Assembly (NCBI RefSeq): GCF_004310685.1
Contig: NZ_SISG01000001.1
Coordinates: forward strand, 124,001-188,000
Length of the DNA: 64,000 nucleotides
Reading direction: 5' to 3'
Source of the DNA: Glaciihabitans arcticus
Lineage (GTDB): Bacteria > Actinomycetota > Actinomycetes > Actinomycetales > Microbacteriaceae
Part shown: piece by piece, positions 1 to 10,660 of the stretch
How positions within the stretch are numbered: position 1 is the stretch's first letter
Layout of the letters: each line of letters starts with the position of its first letter
The notes under the pieces: model-generated
Database searches by the model: none
What the model was told of the DNA's origin: nothing
The model's input: the letters and a program-made list of their open reading frames with translations, nothing else
Translations under genes and position numbers: made by a program

Positions 1-1
1 G

Positions 2-1642
2 GTCGGGATGTCCGCGCTCGCCGCATGCGGCGGCATCCCGCTTTCCAGCAGTCCCGTCGCCGGCCCCGAGATCACCGACGACGTCGATGTCACCATCGGG
101 TTCTCCCCGCAGGGTCCGCGCGAGGGTGCGACGCAGGAGGAGATCGTCACCAACTTCGTGCTCGCCGCGACCAACCCGCAGAACGACTACGGGCTCTCGC
201 GCAGCTTCCTCGCCGCCGACTTCGCCGAGGAGTGGGACCCCGATGCGGGCGTCTCGATCCGCACGGGTGCCGGCACGCCGGTCACCGTCTCCGAGACCCG
301 GGTCGACTACTCGTTCCGCACCTCGGCCTCGGTCAACCGCGAGGGGCAGTACAAGCAGGAGCGCGAGTCCGCCAACGCGACCCTGCCCTTCACGTTCGTG
401 CAGGAGGACGGCGAGTGGCGCATCGCGCAGGCGCCGCCCGGCATCGTTCTGCTCGAGGACAACTTCGCCCAGGTCTTCCGCGAGCACGCGCTCTACTTCT
501 TCGACCCGAGCTTCAACTACCTCGTGCCGGATCTCCGCTGGTTCCCGAACCGTGCCGACATCTCATTCCGCGTTGTCGCCTCGCTGCTCACGGGGCCGTC
601 GGCCTGGTACGCCAACGGCATCCTGCTCTCCGCCTTCCCGGCGGGAACGGTGGTGGGCGAGGGCAGGGTGAGCGTCGAGTCGGGTGTCGCGACGGTGGAC
701 CTGAGCGACGTGGCATCCTCTGCCAACGAACGCGACAGGGAACGCATGCGGCAGCAGCTGTCTGCCAGCCTCTCGAGCCTCGCGAGCGTCACCAACGTCG
801 CTCTCACCGTCGAGGGATCGCCGCTCGGCATTCCCGACTCGGGTGGCACCGCGGCGAGCTCCTCGCTGCAGGTCAACCCGTTGCCGCTTGTGCGTAAGGG
901 CAACGACTTCGGCTTCATCACCAACGACGAGGTCACGCCGATCCGGCAGCTGAGTGCCAAGGTGATCGAGATCGACGGTTCGGGCGGAGCGCTATCCCGC
1001 GGCGGTTCGGCGATGGCCGTTCTCGCGAACGGCAACGTCTGGGCTGTGCGGCCCGGGCGCGTGGAGCCGCTGCGCGTCGACGAGCGCGGCGGCCTGGCCG
1101 TCCCCTCGATCGACACCTTCGGTTTCATCTGGTCGGCGCCCCGGTCGAGCGCTCGCGCCATCCAGGTGTTCAGCCTCGACGGCGAGCGCAAGGAAGTGCA
1201 GACCAACCTGCCCGCCGACGCCCGCGTTCTCTCGATCGACGTCTCCCGCGATGGAGCCCGCATCCTGCTCTACCTCTCCACGGCGGGCGGCCCGCGCCTG
1301 CTCATGGCGGGTATCAGCCGACTCGAGTCCATCCCGGTCTCGCTCGGCGAACTGGTCGACCTGCCGGTCGGCGGCGCGACGCCGATCGACGCGACCTGGG
1401 TGGACGACCGCACCGTAGCAACGCTCTCCGGCAGCGGCGACGACACCACGGTCTCGACCTGGATGATCGGCGGCCCGAGCGAGAACCTCGGCAACGTGCC
1501 CGACGGCAGCGCGATCGTCGGCGGCAACGGCGGCGAGGACGGCCTGCGGGTGCTCACCGACAGCGGGGAGCTGTTCTACCCGCGGGGAACGGTCTGGCAG
1601 GGCACCGGCAATTCCGGCTCCTTCGTCGCCACCCAGCAGTAG
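2..1642 (+). CDS. lpqB: LpqB-like lipoprotein with GerMN domain, 5' end cut off
   Basis: The 3' part of a lipoprotein gene; the reading frame is open to the window edge. The first visible residues contain a lipobox (LAAC, then GG), so most of the signal peptide and the true start lie upstream, and the Met at base 8 is inside the signal peptide. The body has a GerMN-like sporulation/germination domain (about residues 130-270, with the FPAGTVV and VATVDLS stretches) followed by a beta-propeller-like C-terminal half. LpqB is normally the third gene of mtrA-mtrB-lpqB and modulates the MtrAB two-component system at the cell envelope. The comF, hpf and secA genes that follow match that actinobacterial context. 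Confidence is high for the family; the link to MtrAB is family knowledge. Confidence 0.9.
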   Translation, partial: VGMSALAACGGIPLSSSPVAGPEITDDVDVTIGFSPQGPREGATQEEIVTNFVLAATNPQNDYGLSRSFLAADFAEEWDPDAGVSIRTGAGTPVTVSETRVDYSFRTSASVNREGQYKQERESANATLPFTFVQEDGEWRIAQAPPGIVLLEDNFAQVFREHALYFFDPSFNYLVPDLRWFPNRADISFRVVASLLTGPSAWYANGILLSAFPAGTVVGEGRVSVESGVATVDLSDVASSANERDRERMRQQLSASLSSLASVTNVALTVEGSPLGIPDSGGTAASSSLQVNPLPLVRKGNDFGFITNDEVTPIRQLSAKVIEIDGSGGALSRGGSAMAVLANGNVWAVRPGRVEPLRVDERGGLAVPSIDTFGFIWSAPRSSARAIQVFSLDGERKEVQTNLPADARVLSIDVSRDGARILLYLSTAGGPRLLMAGISRLESIPVSLGELVDLPVGGATPIDATWVDDRTVATLSGSGDDTTVSTWMIGGPSENLGNVPDGSAIVGGNGGEDGLRVLTDSGELFYPRGTVWQGTGNSGSFVATQQ

Positions 1643-1704
1643 CGGGTGTGCACAGATCGTCTCCCGGCGCGCCCTGCTGCCCGGAGCGCCGTCACGCTTG
1701 ACCC

Positions 1705-2379
1705 ATGTGGATCCGTGAGGCGCTGCTCGACGCGTGGGCCGTTGTGCAGCCGGTCGAGTGCGCCGGCTGCGGTGAGGCCGACCGTGCTCTGTGCGCGAGC
1801 TGTCGTCCGGCGTTCGTCGCCGAGCCCACCCGGCACCTCCTGCACGACGGAACGCGCGTGAGCGCCGCACTGCGTTACGAGGGGGTCGTGCGCAGGTGCA
1901 TCCTCTTCTTCAAGGAGCAGGGGCGAACGGATGTCGCGGCGCACCTCGCCCGCCCCCTCGCGGCCGCGATCACCGACGCCCTCGCGGCCCTGCCGCCCGA
2001 CGTCGCCGTCGAGCTCCTGGCAGTGCCGTCGGGTCGCGCTGCCTGGCGTCGCCGCGGGTACCTGCCAATCGCGACCCTGCTCCGCCGCGCAGGATACGGC
2101 CGGGCCGCCGGCCTCGTCTCCGCGGCCCCGACGGCCCGCCAGAAGACCCTCACCGTCGACCAGCGACGGGCCAACCGCGAGGGTGCGTTTCGCGCTCGTG
2201 GCTCCCTCGCCGGCGTCTCGGTGCTGCTCGTCGACGACGTGCTCACCACCGGCGCGACCCTCGTCGAAGCGGCCCGCGCGGTGCGGGCGGCGGGCGGCGA
2301 GGTGTGCGGAGCAGCCGTCATAGCATTCACCCCCAAGCGTTTCGGTGCCTCATCGACGACTCCCAGAAGGTTCTCGTGA
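1705..2379 (+). CDS. comF: ComF family phosphoribosyltransferase-like protein
   Basis: A 224-residue protein with an N-terminal Cys cluster (CAGC, then CASC about ten residues on), likely a zinc site, and a C-terminal type I phosphoribosyltransferase domain. The PRPP-binding loop VLLVDDVLTTGATL lies near residue 175. ComF proteins are linked to DNA uptake in competent bacteria, but in actinobacteria their role is not established. The gene sits 62 bases after lpqB and about 95 bases before hpf in the same direction, an order common in Actinobacteria. The ATG was chosen because the frame has no other plausible start before the Cys motif. No strong ribosome binding site is seen. Confidence 0.88.
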   Translation: MWIREALLDAWAVVQPVECAGCGEADRALCASCRPAFVAEPTRHLLHDGTRVSAALRYEGVVRRCILFFKEQGRTDVAAHLARPLAAAITDALAALPPDVAVELLAVPSGRAAWRRRGYLPIATLLRRAGYGRAAGLVSAAPTARQKTLTVDQRRANREGAFRARGSLAGVSVLLVDDVLTTGATLVEAARAVRAAGGEVCGAAVIAFTPKRFGASSTTPRRFS

Positions 2380-2430
2380 CTTTGCCACAAGGCAGGACTA
2401 CGGTGAACGAAAAGGCGCGAAAGTTCGACC

Positions 2431-2446
2431 GCCTGGTACCCCAGGC
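2431..2446 (+). other. Perfect hairpin in the hpf leader
   Basis: Six-base stem GCCTGG/CCAGGC with a TACC loop, 28 bases before the hpf start. It could be a leader structure; no function can be assigned from sequence. Confidence 0.4.
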
Positions 2447-2473
2447 AGCGCGTCCTACGGCTGGGAGGTCACC

Positions 2474-3181
2474 ATGGAAATTTCCGTTTCTGGACGCAAT
2501 CTGGGCGTCACCGATCGATTCCGTGATTACGCGACTGAAAAGGCCGAGAAAATCGGCAACCTCTCCGACAAGGCCATCGCGTTCGAAATCAAGGTCAGCC
2601 GTCACCACGAGACTCGCGGGTCGAGCGGCGACGACCGGGTGGAACTCACCCTGATCGGACCCGGCCCGCTCGTGCGCGCCGAGTCGAGTGGCTCAGACAA
2701 GTACGTCGCCTTCGACCTCGCCATGGCGAAGCTGATCGAGCGCGTACGCCAGGCCAAGGACCGCAAGAAGGTCCACCGTGGCAAGCACCGTCCGGTGTCG
2801 CTACGCGAGGCATCCAGTGACGGTTTCCGCGTCGTCGACATCACGCCGGCGGCACCCGAGCTGCTCGAGAAGGTTCGCACCGGCGCCATCCCCGTTGTGG
2901 ACGGCGCCGCCGTCGAGGAAGACGAAGAGGAGTACTCGCCGGTCGTCATCCGCTCCAAGGTGTTCGCCGCCGAGCCCATGACCGTCGACGACGCGCTGTA
3001 CTACATGGAGCTCGTCGGCCACGACTTCTACCTGTTCATCGACAAGGAGAACCACCGCCCGAGCGTCGTCTACCGCCGCAAGGGCTGGGACTACGGAATC
3101 ATCGGCCTCGATGAGAACGCCGAGGACGCGCGCGACGTCGCACGCACCGAGGCGTCGAACCGCACGGCTGCGTCTCGCTGA
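2474..3181 (+). CDS. hpf: Long-form ribosome hibernation promoting factor (HPF/RaiA)
   Basis: Predicted 235 residues, the size of long HPF, which dimerises 70S ribosomes into inactive 100S particles. The N-terminal half (about 1-110) is the S30AE/YfiA domain that binds the small subunit, starting MEISVSGRNLGVTDRFRDY. An acidic linker (VEEDEEEYSP) leads to the C-terminal dimerisation domain (about 175-230, with DDALYYMELVGHDFYLF). I chose the ATG at 2474, not an upstream in-frame ATG at 2345, because a GGGAGG ribosome binding site precedes it and family members begin here. It lies immediately upstream of secA, the usual actinobacterial arrangement. Confidence 0.95.
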   Translation: MEISVSGRNLGVTDRFRDYATEKAEKIGNLSDKAIAFEIKVSRHHETRGSSGDDRVELTLIGPGPLVRAESSGSDKYVAFDLAMAKLIERVRQAKDRKKVHRGKHRPVSLREASSDGFRVVDITPAAPELLEKVRTGAIPVVDGAAVEEDEEEYSPVVIRSKVFAAEPMTVDDALYYMELVGHDFYLFIDKENHRPSVVYRRKGWDYGIIGLDENAEDARDVARTEASNRTAASR

Positions 3182-3206
3182 AGCCGGTACGCCCACGGCG
3201 AAAGGC

Positions 3207-3236
3207 GCCCCGCGCAGAGAAAACCCAGCGCGGGGC
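3207..3236 (+). terminator. Probable hpf terminator hairpin
   Basis: Nine-base perfect stem GCCCCGCGC/GCGCGGGGC with a 12-base loop, 25 bases after the hpf stop. There is no T-run, so termination efficiency is uncertain. Confidence 0.55.
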
Positions 3237-3250
3237 TGAGTAAGATTGCA

Positions 3251-3295
3251 CCGCACTGATCCGACGGCTGTCACAGACACCTCGGATCAGTGCGG
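3251..3295 (+). promoter_or_regulatory. Perfect 14-bp hairpin in the secA leader
   Basis: An exact inverted repeat, CCGCACTGATCCGA with TCGGATCAGTGCGG, separated by 17 bases and ending 62 bases before the secA start. A possible -10 box TAAGAT lies at 3241-3246, so a transcript could begin almost at the base of the stem. The hairpin could stabilise or regulate the secA leader, or terminate hpf read-through. It has no T-tract. Confidence 0.55.
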
Positions 3296-3357
3296 ATGTG
3301 CAGAACTCAGGAGTCCCGCGACGTCTCGCGTGGACACGCAACAGTTGTGGAGTACCC

Positions 3358-6147
<2,790 letters not shown>

Positions 6148-6175
6148 CCCCGCCCCTTAGTTTCACCCCTCGAAT

Positions 6176-6226
6176 TGCGGCAATCGGGGAGTTCTGGTTC
6201 TCAGGCTCCCCGATTGCCGCATTTTC
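6176..6226 (+). terminator. secA rho-independent terminator
   Basis: Perfect 15-base inverted repeat TGCGGCAATCGGGGA / TCCCCGATTGCCGCA with a 16-base loop, followed directly by TTTT. It lies 28 bases after the secA stop. The remaining spacer to 6435 holds no gene. It contains a degenerate direct repeat of AGCGAAGCCGA at about 6258 and 6283, and it marks the passage from high-GC core to lower-GC accessory DNA. Confidence 0.8.
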
Positions 6227-6435
6227 GCGTTAGTGCCCAGAGTTTAGCTCGCCGATGGTCGAGCGAAGCCGAGACTAAATCAAGCGAAGCCGAAGTCAGA
6301 GCGCATTGATCGCGGTCGCGTGGGCGGCGCGACAGCACTACTCTTTACGGCAGTCTCGGTGCACTCTTCAGCACTGGGCGGGAGTCGCGACGTAGATCGG
6401 AATCGCGGCTATCCAACCCATGACAGGATTGAGTC

Positions 6436-6876
6436 GTGTGGGATGAGAGCGCCGGAATAATCGGCATCGGATATGAGGGCGCCTCGGTAGAAGACTTGAC
6501 GTCTCAACTAATCGGGTGGGGTGTCACCGTCCTCGTTGACGTCCGGCTAAACGCGATTTCTAGGAAGCCTGGCTTTTCCAAGAAGCGGCTAAGCGAGCTG
6601 ATGGTGGCAAACAACATCTCGTACCTGCACCTGCCGCAATTGGGCAACCCGCGTGACAACCGCGCTGGATACGCGGAGACCTCCACCCCAGAGGGCGAGC
6701 AAGCGCGGGCAAGGTTCAGTCAGCTGCTCGGCACTCCAGACGCCGTAGCGGCTGTGAACATGCTTGCCTCGTTGGCGCGAACCACACATGTGGCAGTGCT
6801 TTGTTTCGAAAAAAGTGAACTTGCTTGTCATAGGCATGAAGTGCTCGCTGAAGTCAGAAGAGCGCTGGATGACTAG
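6436..6876 (+). CDS. DUF488 family protein
   Basis: A 146-residue DUF488 protein. Family motifs are visible: VDVRLNAISRKPGFSKKRL near residues 36-54, ISYLHLPQLGNPRDN near 62-76 and VAVLCFEKSELACHRHEV near 117-134, with the conserved Cys-His-Arg. DUF488 proteins are predicted to act on or sense nucleic acid and are often found in biological-conflict neighbourhoods; no activity is proven here. The GTG start is preceded by CAGGAT six bases upstream, close to the leaderless TANNNT pattern. It is convergent with the next gene: the two stop codons share the palindrome CTAG. Base composition is lower in GC than secA, suggesting acquisition. Confidence 0.85.
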   Translation: MWDESAGIIGIGYEGASVEDLTSQLIGWGVTVLVDVRLNAISRKPGFSKKRLSELMVANNISYLHLPQLGNPRDNRAGYAETSTPEGEQARARFSQLLGTPDAVAAVNMLASLARTTHVAVLCFEKSELACHRHEVLAEVRRALDD

Positions 6877-7694
6877 AAGAGGCTTAGGGTCGATGCAGTC
6901 GACCTTTCCGGGTAGTAAACGCCGAGCACACTGAATTTCTCGCGGCGTCTCGCGTTTTCGAAGTTGCCCATGTAGAAACTTGTATGACGCTTGGATGCGA
7001 ACATCATCTCCAAGTACTTCTGGGTAATCTTCCTTTTCGCTGTCGCATCCGAATCAGACTTGAGGTGTCTCTGAAGCTCGGTCATCTCCCAATCCAAGAT
7101 CTGGCCTTGATGACCAGTGCATCGGGGGTCTGAACAGCGGTATCGATATCTAACCTTGAATCTCGGTGATTCGAGGCGCGGCGGCACGGAACCGTTCCCG
7201 AAGAGATCCACTTGTGAAAGCGCGTTGCTGATCTTGCTTTGCTCTGCGACAGTCCATCCCGGATGATCTTCGAACTCCATCTTGCTGACATCTAGCACCG
7301 GGACGAGTCCTAGCGACGGGCCGTTCGGATTGCCCGCAGTGCCAGATTGGAGTTCGCAGGTCGATGTTTGGTCGACATCTCTTAGATACGGGACGCGATC
7401 CGCCCAGGTGTGCAAATGTTCGATCGTCTCGATCGAGTCCCACTCCGGAGAGTAACTCTCGTTGCGACCGTCTTCATGGCGTCGGCGCACCGTCAACTCG
7501 ATGATGTCGTACTTCGCAAACTTTCGCTCCGCGCCAAAATAGCGAAACGGTATCGGATAGAGGCGGATCCATTCCGATCGCCCCCCATCGATGCGGATAC
7601 CGGCTACGCAGACTGTGTCTCCGTACTTGGCTGATGGTTGGGGTGAAGTTTTCACCGTGACGACTACGCGAGCGGTTTCTCCACGGATCGCCAC
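6873..7694 (-). CDS. DUF488-associated protein, probable dual OB-fold type
   Basis: A 273-residue protein on the reverse strand whose stop overlaps that of the DUF488 gene. The N-terminus (VVVTVKTSPQPSAKYGDTVC, then IRLYPIPFRYF) matches what I recall of the dual OB-containing domain proteins encoded beside DUF488. A small possible metal site, CSDPRCTGH, lies near residue 187, followed by ILDWEMTEL. OB folds usually bind single-stranded or modified nucleic acid, so a sensor role paired with DUF488 is plausible but inferred. The start is GTG with AAAGG seven bases upstream. Codon use is less GC-biased than in core genes. The family name is from memory and should be treated as moderate confidence. 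Confidence 0.6.
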   Translation of the reverse strand: MAIRGETARVVVTVKTSPQPSAKYGDTVCVAGIRIDGGRSEWIRLYPIPFRYFGAERKFAKYDIIELTVRRRHEDGRNESYSPEWDSIETIEHLHTWADRVPYLRDVDQTSTCELQSGTAGNPNGPSLGLVPVLDVSKMEFEDHPGWTVAEQSKISNALSQVDLFGNGSVPPRLESPRFKVRYRYRCSDPRCTGHQGQILDWEMTELQRHLKSDSDATAKRKITQKYLEMMFASKRHTSFYMGNFENARRREKFSVLGVYYPERSTASTLSLF

Positions 7695-7786
7695 GTTTCG
7701 GCCTTTGTCTAGGGTGGTGGGAACAAATCCCGTTCTGTCGCGAACTCGACGACTGAGTCTCCCGCAATAGTAAGAGCTTTTACAAC

Positions 7787-7792
7787 TACCAT
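7787..7792 (+). promoter_or_regulatory. -10 box of leaderless helicase transcript
   Basis: TACCAT six bases before the ATG at 7799, the spacing seen repeatedly in this window for genes without a ribosome binding site. Confidence 0.45.
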
Positions 7793-7798
7793 TCGAGC

Positions 7799-9970
7799 AT
7801 GAGTGTGAACGTTGTCGAAGGTGCTGTCTCTAAGCCCGTTGCTACCGGCGAGTTAGTAAGGATTCTTCGAAACCAAGCGGAGATCAGTGGCGAAATGACG
7901 ACAGGCTTCCCTGTCGTAGCCGGTGACTCACACGCGTTCGCGATCGACTCACTACTCGTCTCGCCGCTATTCGGAGTAGTTGCGTTCGATGTAGTTGAGG
8001 GGAACGAGTTAGGTGACTTCGAGACTCGCCAAGACGACCTTGTCCGGGTGCTGAAATCTCGTCTGTCTGGGCACCGAGAACTAAATTCACGCCGTGATTT
8101 CATTCCGCACATCTCAGCAGTGACTTTTGCCCCAGGCATTAGCGATGACTTGGCCGCCCGCCTTTCAACGGCGGACTACCCGGTCCTCAACGGAGATGGT
8201 GTTCTTGCAACACTTTCGGCGCTGCCAACGGACGCAAGCCAAACGGCGATTTTCGAAGTCCTTTTGTCTGCGGTTCAGAATCTGCTTCCGATGCGGCGGG
8301 CCAGAGTTCCGAGGAGCCCCAGCAACGCGACTTCCCGCGGGGCGCGTCTGCTCGAGTTGGAGAGCTCGATAGCAACGCTTGATGGACTTCAAAGCCGAGC
8401 GGTTATTGAACCTATTGACGGAGTTCAGCGTATCCGCGGTTTGGCAGGTAGCGGAAAGACGGTCGTCCTGGCGATGAAGGCCGCCTATCTCCACACTCAA
8501 CATCCCGAGTGGAAGATCGCGGTCACGTTCAACACCCGATCGCTCAAGGATCAGTTCCGACGTCTGATCTCCGGCTTTTCCTTCGAGGCGACCGGCGAGG
8601 AACCGGACTGGAAGCAACTCAGAATTCTCAATGCGTGGGGTGGCATCGGAAAAGATCCTGAGCGTGGCGGCATATACAGCGAATTTTGCGCGATGAGCGG
8701 AGCCAACTATTTCAACTTCTCCGAAGCGGCAAATCACTGGGGCTCATCGAATGCCTTTGCCGGAGCTTGCAACGCAGCGCTGAAGCAAACTGTAGAGATA
8801 GAAGAAACCTACGACGCGATACTCGTCGACGAGGCGCAGGACCTGCCAGCTAGTTTCTTGAAGATGTGCCACCTAATGCTCAAGGAGCCTAAGCGCCTTG
8901 TTTACGCATATGACGAACTTCAGAATCTCAACGGCGGTGGGCTTCCTTCGCCCGAAGAAGTTTTTGGATCGGATCGCTTGGGTAGGCCACTAGTGGAATT
9001 CGAATCCCCAGAGGGTTCGAAGCGGGATGTGGTCCTCGAGAAGTGCTACCGAAACTCGCGCCCAGTTCTGGTGACAGCACACGCTCTAGGGTTCGGAATT
9101 TATCGTCAGTCACCCCCGGGGCAAGAAACTGGATTGGTTCAGCTTTTCGAGCACGCGAGTCTGTGGGAGGACATTGGGTACGACGTTGATCAGGGCCCGC
9201 TCGAAGAGAATAGGGAGGTCGTTCTCTCTCGGACGGAGCGTTCCAGCCCTCCCCTCCTGGAGCGGCACTCGCCGATTGACGATCTGATCCAGTTTCACCG
9301 CTTCGACTCGAAGGAAGACCAGAATGCGTGGGTGGCAGCTCAGATCGAATCGAATATTCGTGAAGATGAGCTGCGGCATGACGACATCATCGTCATCAAC
9401 CCAAATGGTATTACGGCACGAAAGAACCTCGCTCCTTTGCGAGCCGACCTTCTAGAAAGAGGTATCTCCAACCATCTCGCCGGAATCGATACATCGGCGG
9501 ACGTCTTCTTCGACCGAGAGGGTAAATCGGTCACTTTTACAGGCATTTATCGCGCCAAAGGTAACGAAGCTGGAATGGTCTACATCGTAAACGCCGAAGA
9601 GGGGGTCGAGGCAATATACAACCTCTCTTCGATACGGAATCGTCTTTTCACCGCTATCACCCGCAGTAAGGCGTGGGTGAGAGTGGTGGGCGTAGGTGAT
9701 GAAATGGACCTACTCGTTGCGGAATTTGAACGAGCAAAAGCAGAGAACTTCAAGTTGCACTTCAGGTACCCGACTGCAACCGAGAGGGAAAAACTCACGA
9801 TGCTTCATCGCGATGTCTCTCCGGAGCTTGCGGAGACGATTAGATTGCGAAAGAAGTCCGCGCGAGACTTGCTTGACGATCTCGAAGAACAGCGAATGTT
9901 CCCCGAGGATTTGGATCCAGAAGTCCGCGCGCGGCTGATCGAAAGACTTCTCTCAAGTGACGGTTCGTGA
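7799..9970 (+). CDS. Superfamily 1 (UvrD/Rep-like) helicase with nuclease-like N-terminus
   Basis: A 723-residue protein. Residues 35-70 (AFAIDSLLVSP, then FGVVAFDVVEG) resemble the core strand pair of a restriction-endonuclease-like or NERD-type domain, but the usual E-x-K is replaced by D-x-V, so it may be inactive or a binding module. The helicase core follows: Walker A GLAGSGKT at 214-221, Walker B ILVDEAQDLP at 341-350, a YRNSRPV motif near 417, RAKGNEA near 585 (motif V) and RLFTAITRSKAWVRVVG near 615 (motif VI). The helicase domain is therefore complete. The stop overlaps the start of the next gene by 14 bases, implying coupling. Context and low GC suggest defence; the exact system is unknown to me. 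Confidence 0.8.
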   Translation: MSVNVVEGAVSKPVATGELVRILRNQAEISGEMTTGFPVVAGDSHAFAIDSLLVSPLFGVVAFDVVEGNELGDFETRQDDLVRVLKSRLSGHRELNSRRDFIPHISAVTFAPGISDDLAARLSTADYPVLNGDGVLATLSALPTDASQTAIFEVLLSAVQNLLPMRRARVPRSPSNATSRGARLLELESSIATLDGLQSRAVIEPIDGVQRIRGLAGSGKTVVLAMKAAYLHTQHPEWKIAVTFNTRSLKDQFRRLISGFSFEATGEEPDWKQLRILNAWGGIGKDPERGGIYSEFCAMSGANYFNFSEAANHWGSSNAFAGACNAALKQTVEIEETYDAILVDEAQDLPASFLKMCHLMLKEPKRLVYAYDELQNLNGGGLPSPEEVFGSDRLGRPLVEFESPEGSKRDVVLEKCYRNSRPVLVTAHALGFGIYRQSPPGQETGLVQLFEHASLWEDIGYDVDQGPLEENREVVLSRTERSSPPLLERHSPIDDLIQFHRFDSKEDQNAWVAAQIESNIREDELRHDDIIVINPNGITARKNLAPLRADLLERGISNHLAGIDTSADVFFDREGKSVTFTGIYRAKGNEAGMVYIVNAEEGVEAIYNLSSIRNRLFTAITRSKAWVRVVGVGDEMDLLVAEFERAKAENFKLHFRYPTATEREKLTMLHRDVSPELAETIRLRKKSARDLLDDLEEQRMFPEDLDPEVRARLIERLLSSDGS

Positions 9971-10637
9971 GCCCACGGCGGCCGAGTTGCGCGATGGCAT
10001 CAATCGCCTGACCGTTGAACTGGCGAGAATAGGCCTGACGGATGACCAAGAATGGCCGACTCTCACTCGCAGCGCCGCGACGACCACGGTCTCCACGGCC
10101 CATCCGCCTAATCGCTCGGTTATAAACGCGACCTCGTACGACGCACTTTACAACGAGCAGGCGGAAAGAAGAGCTTTTAACTTCGTCATGTTAGACAAGG
10201 CGCTGGTCCACTTCGCTTATGAGTTCCAAGGTCACCGCCTGAGTCGACACCGTGTTGTGTTTCTCCCTTCACCCCATCTGGTCGAGTTTCAGAATGATTC
10301 GGAGCTCTATCTCCGCGAGCATTTGTATGCAGACGTGATTGGGCCGCAAGGACTAGCTGTTCCAATGCGGTTTGATTTTGATGTCCGCCAGGGTCAGGGA
10401 GTATCGATAGACCATCATGCGACTCACCTAACCCTTGGTCAGTACAAGCACTGTCGGATCCCCGTAGCAGCTCCCGTCACGCCATGGGCCTTCATGGACT
10501 TCCTCGTCCGACACTTCTATCAATCTCCCGCTATGCCTAATCTTGCACTCAATATCGAGCCGGATAGAAGATTTGACCCGCATGTTTTAGTCGACTTGAC
10601 GGGCAATATCCACGTTTCGGTGCCCGCTGGAATTTAG
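9957..10637 (+). CDS. DUF2290-like protein coupled to the helicase
   Basis: A 226-residue protein whose GTG start lies inside the end of the helicase gene, so the two are very likely made together. The sequence resembles DUF2290 (FAYEFQGHRLSRHRVVFLPSPHLV near residues 86-107, and DFDVRQGQG followed by HHATHLTLG near 140-160). No catalytic motif of known type is obvious. The repeated His residues (DHHATH) could bind metal, but this is a guess. Together with the helicase it forms a two-gene unit of defence-island character. The family name rests on memory of the pattern; the operonic coupling is seen directly. Confidence 0.65.
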   Translation: MTVREPTAAELRDGINRLTVELARIGLTDDQEWPTLTRSAATTTVSTAHPPNRSVINATSYDALYNEQAERRAFNFVMLDKALVHFAYEFQGHRLSRHRVVFLPSPHLVEFQNDSELYLREHLYADVIGPQGLAVPMRFDFDVRQGQGVSIDHHATHLTLGQYKHCRIPVAAPVTPWAFMDFLVRHFYQSPAMPNLALNIEPDRRFDPHVLVDLTGNIHVSVPAGI

Positions 10638-10660
10638 ATAGCAGGCGGATGCGCTGACTA

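Noticed and set aside
6240-6435. Attachment-site direct repeats bounding the low-GC island
   Set aside because: I found only a short degenerate AGCGAAGCCGA repeat on the left side and no convincing match near 11.93-12.11 kb.
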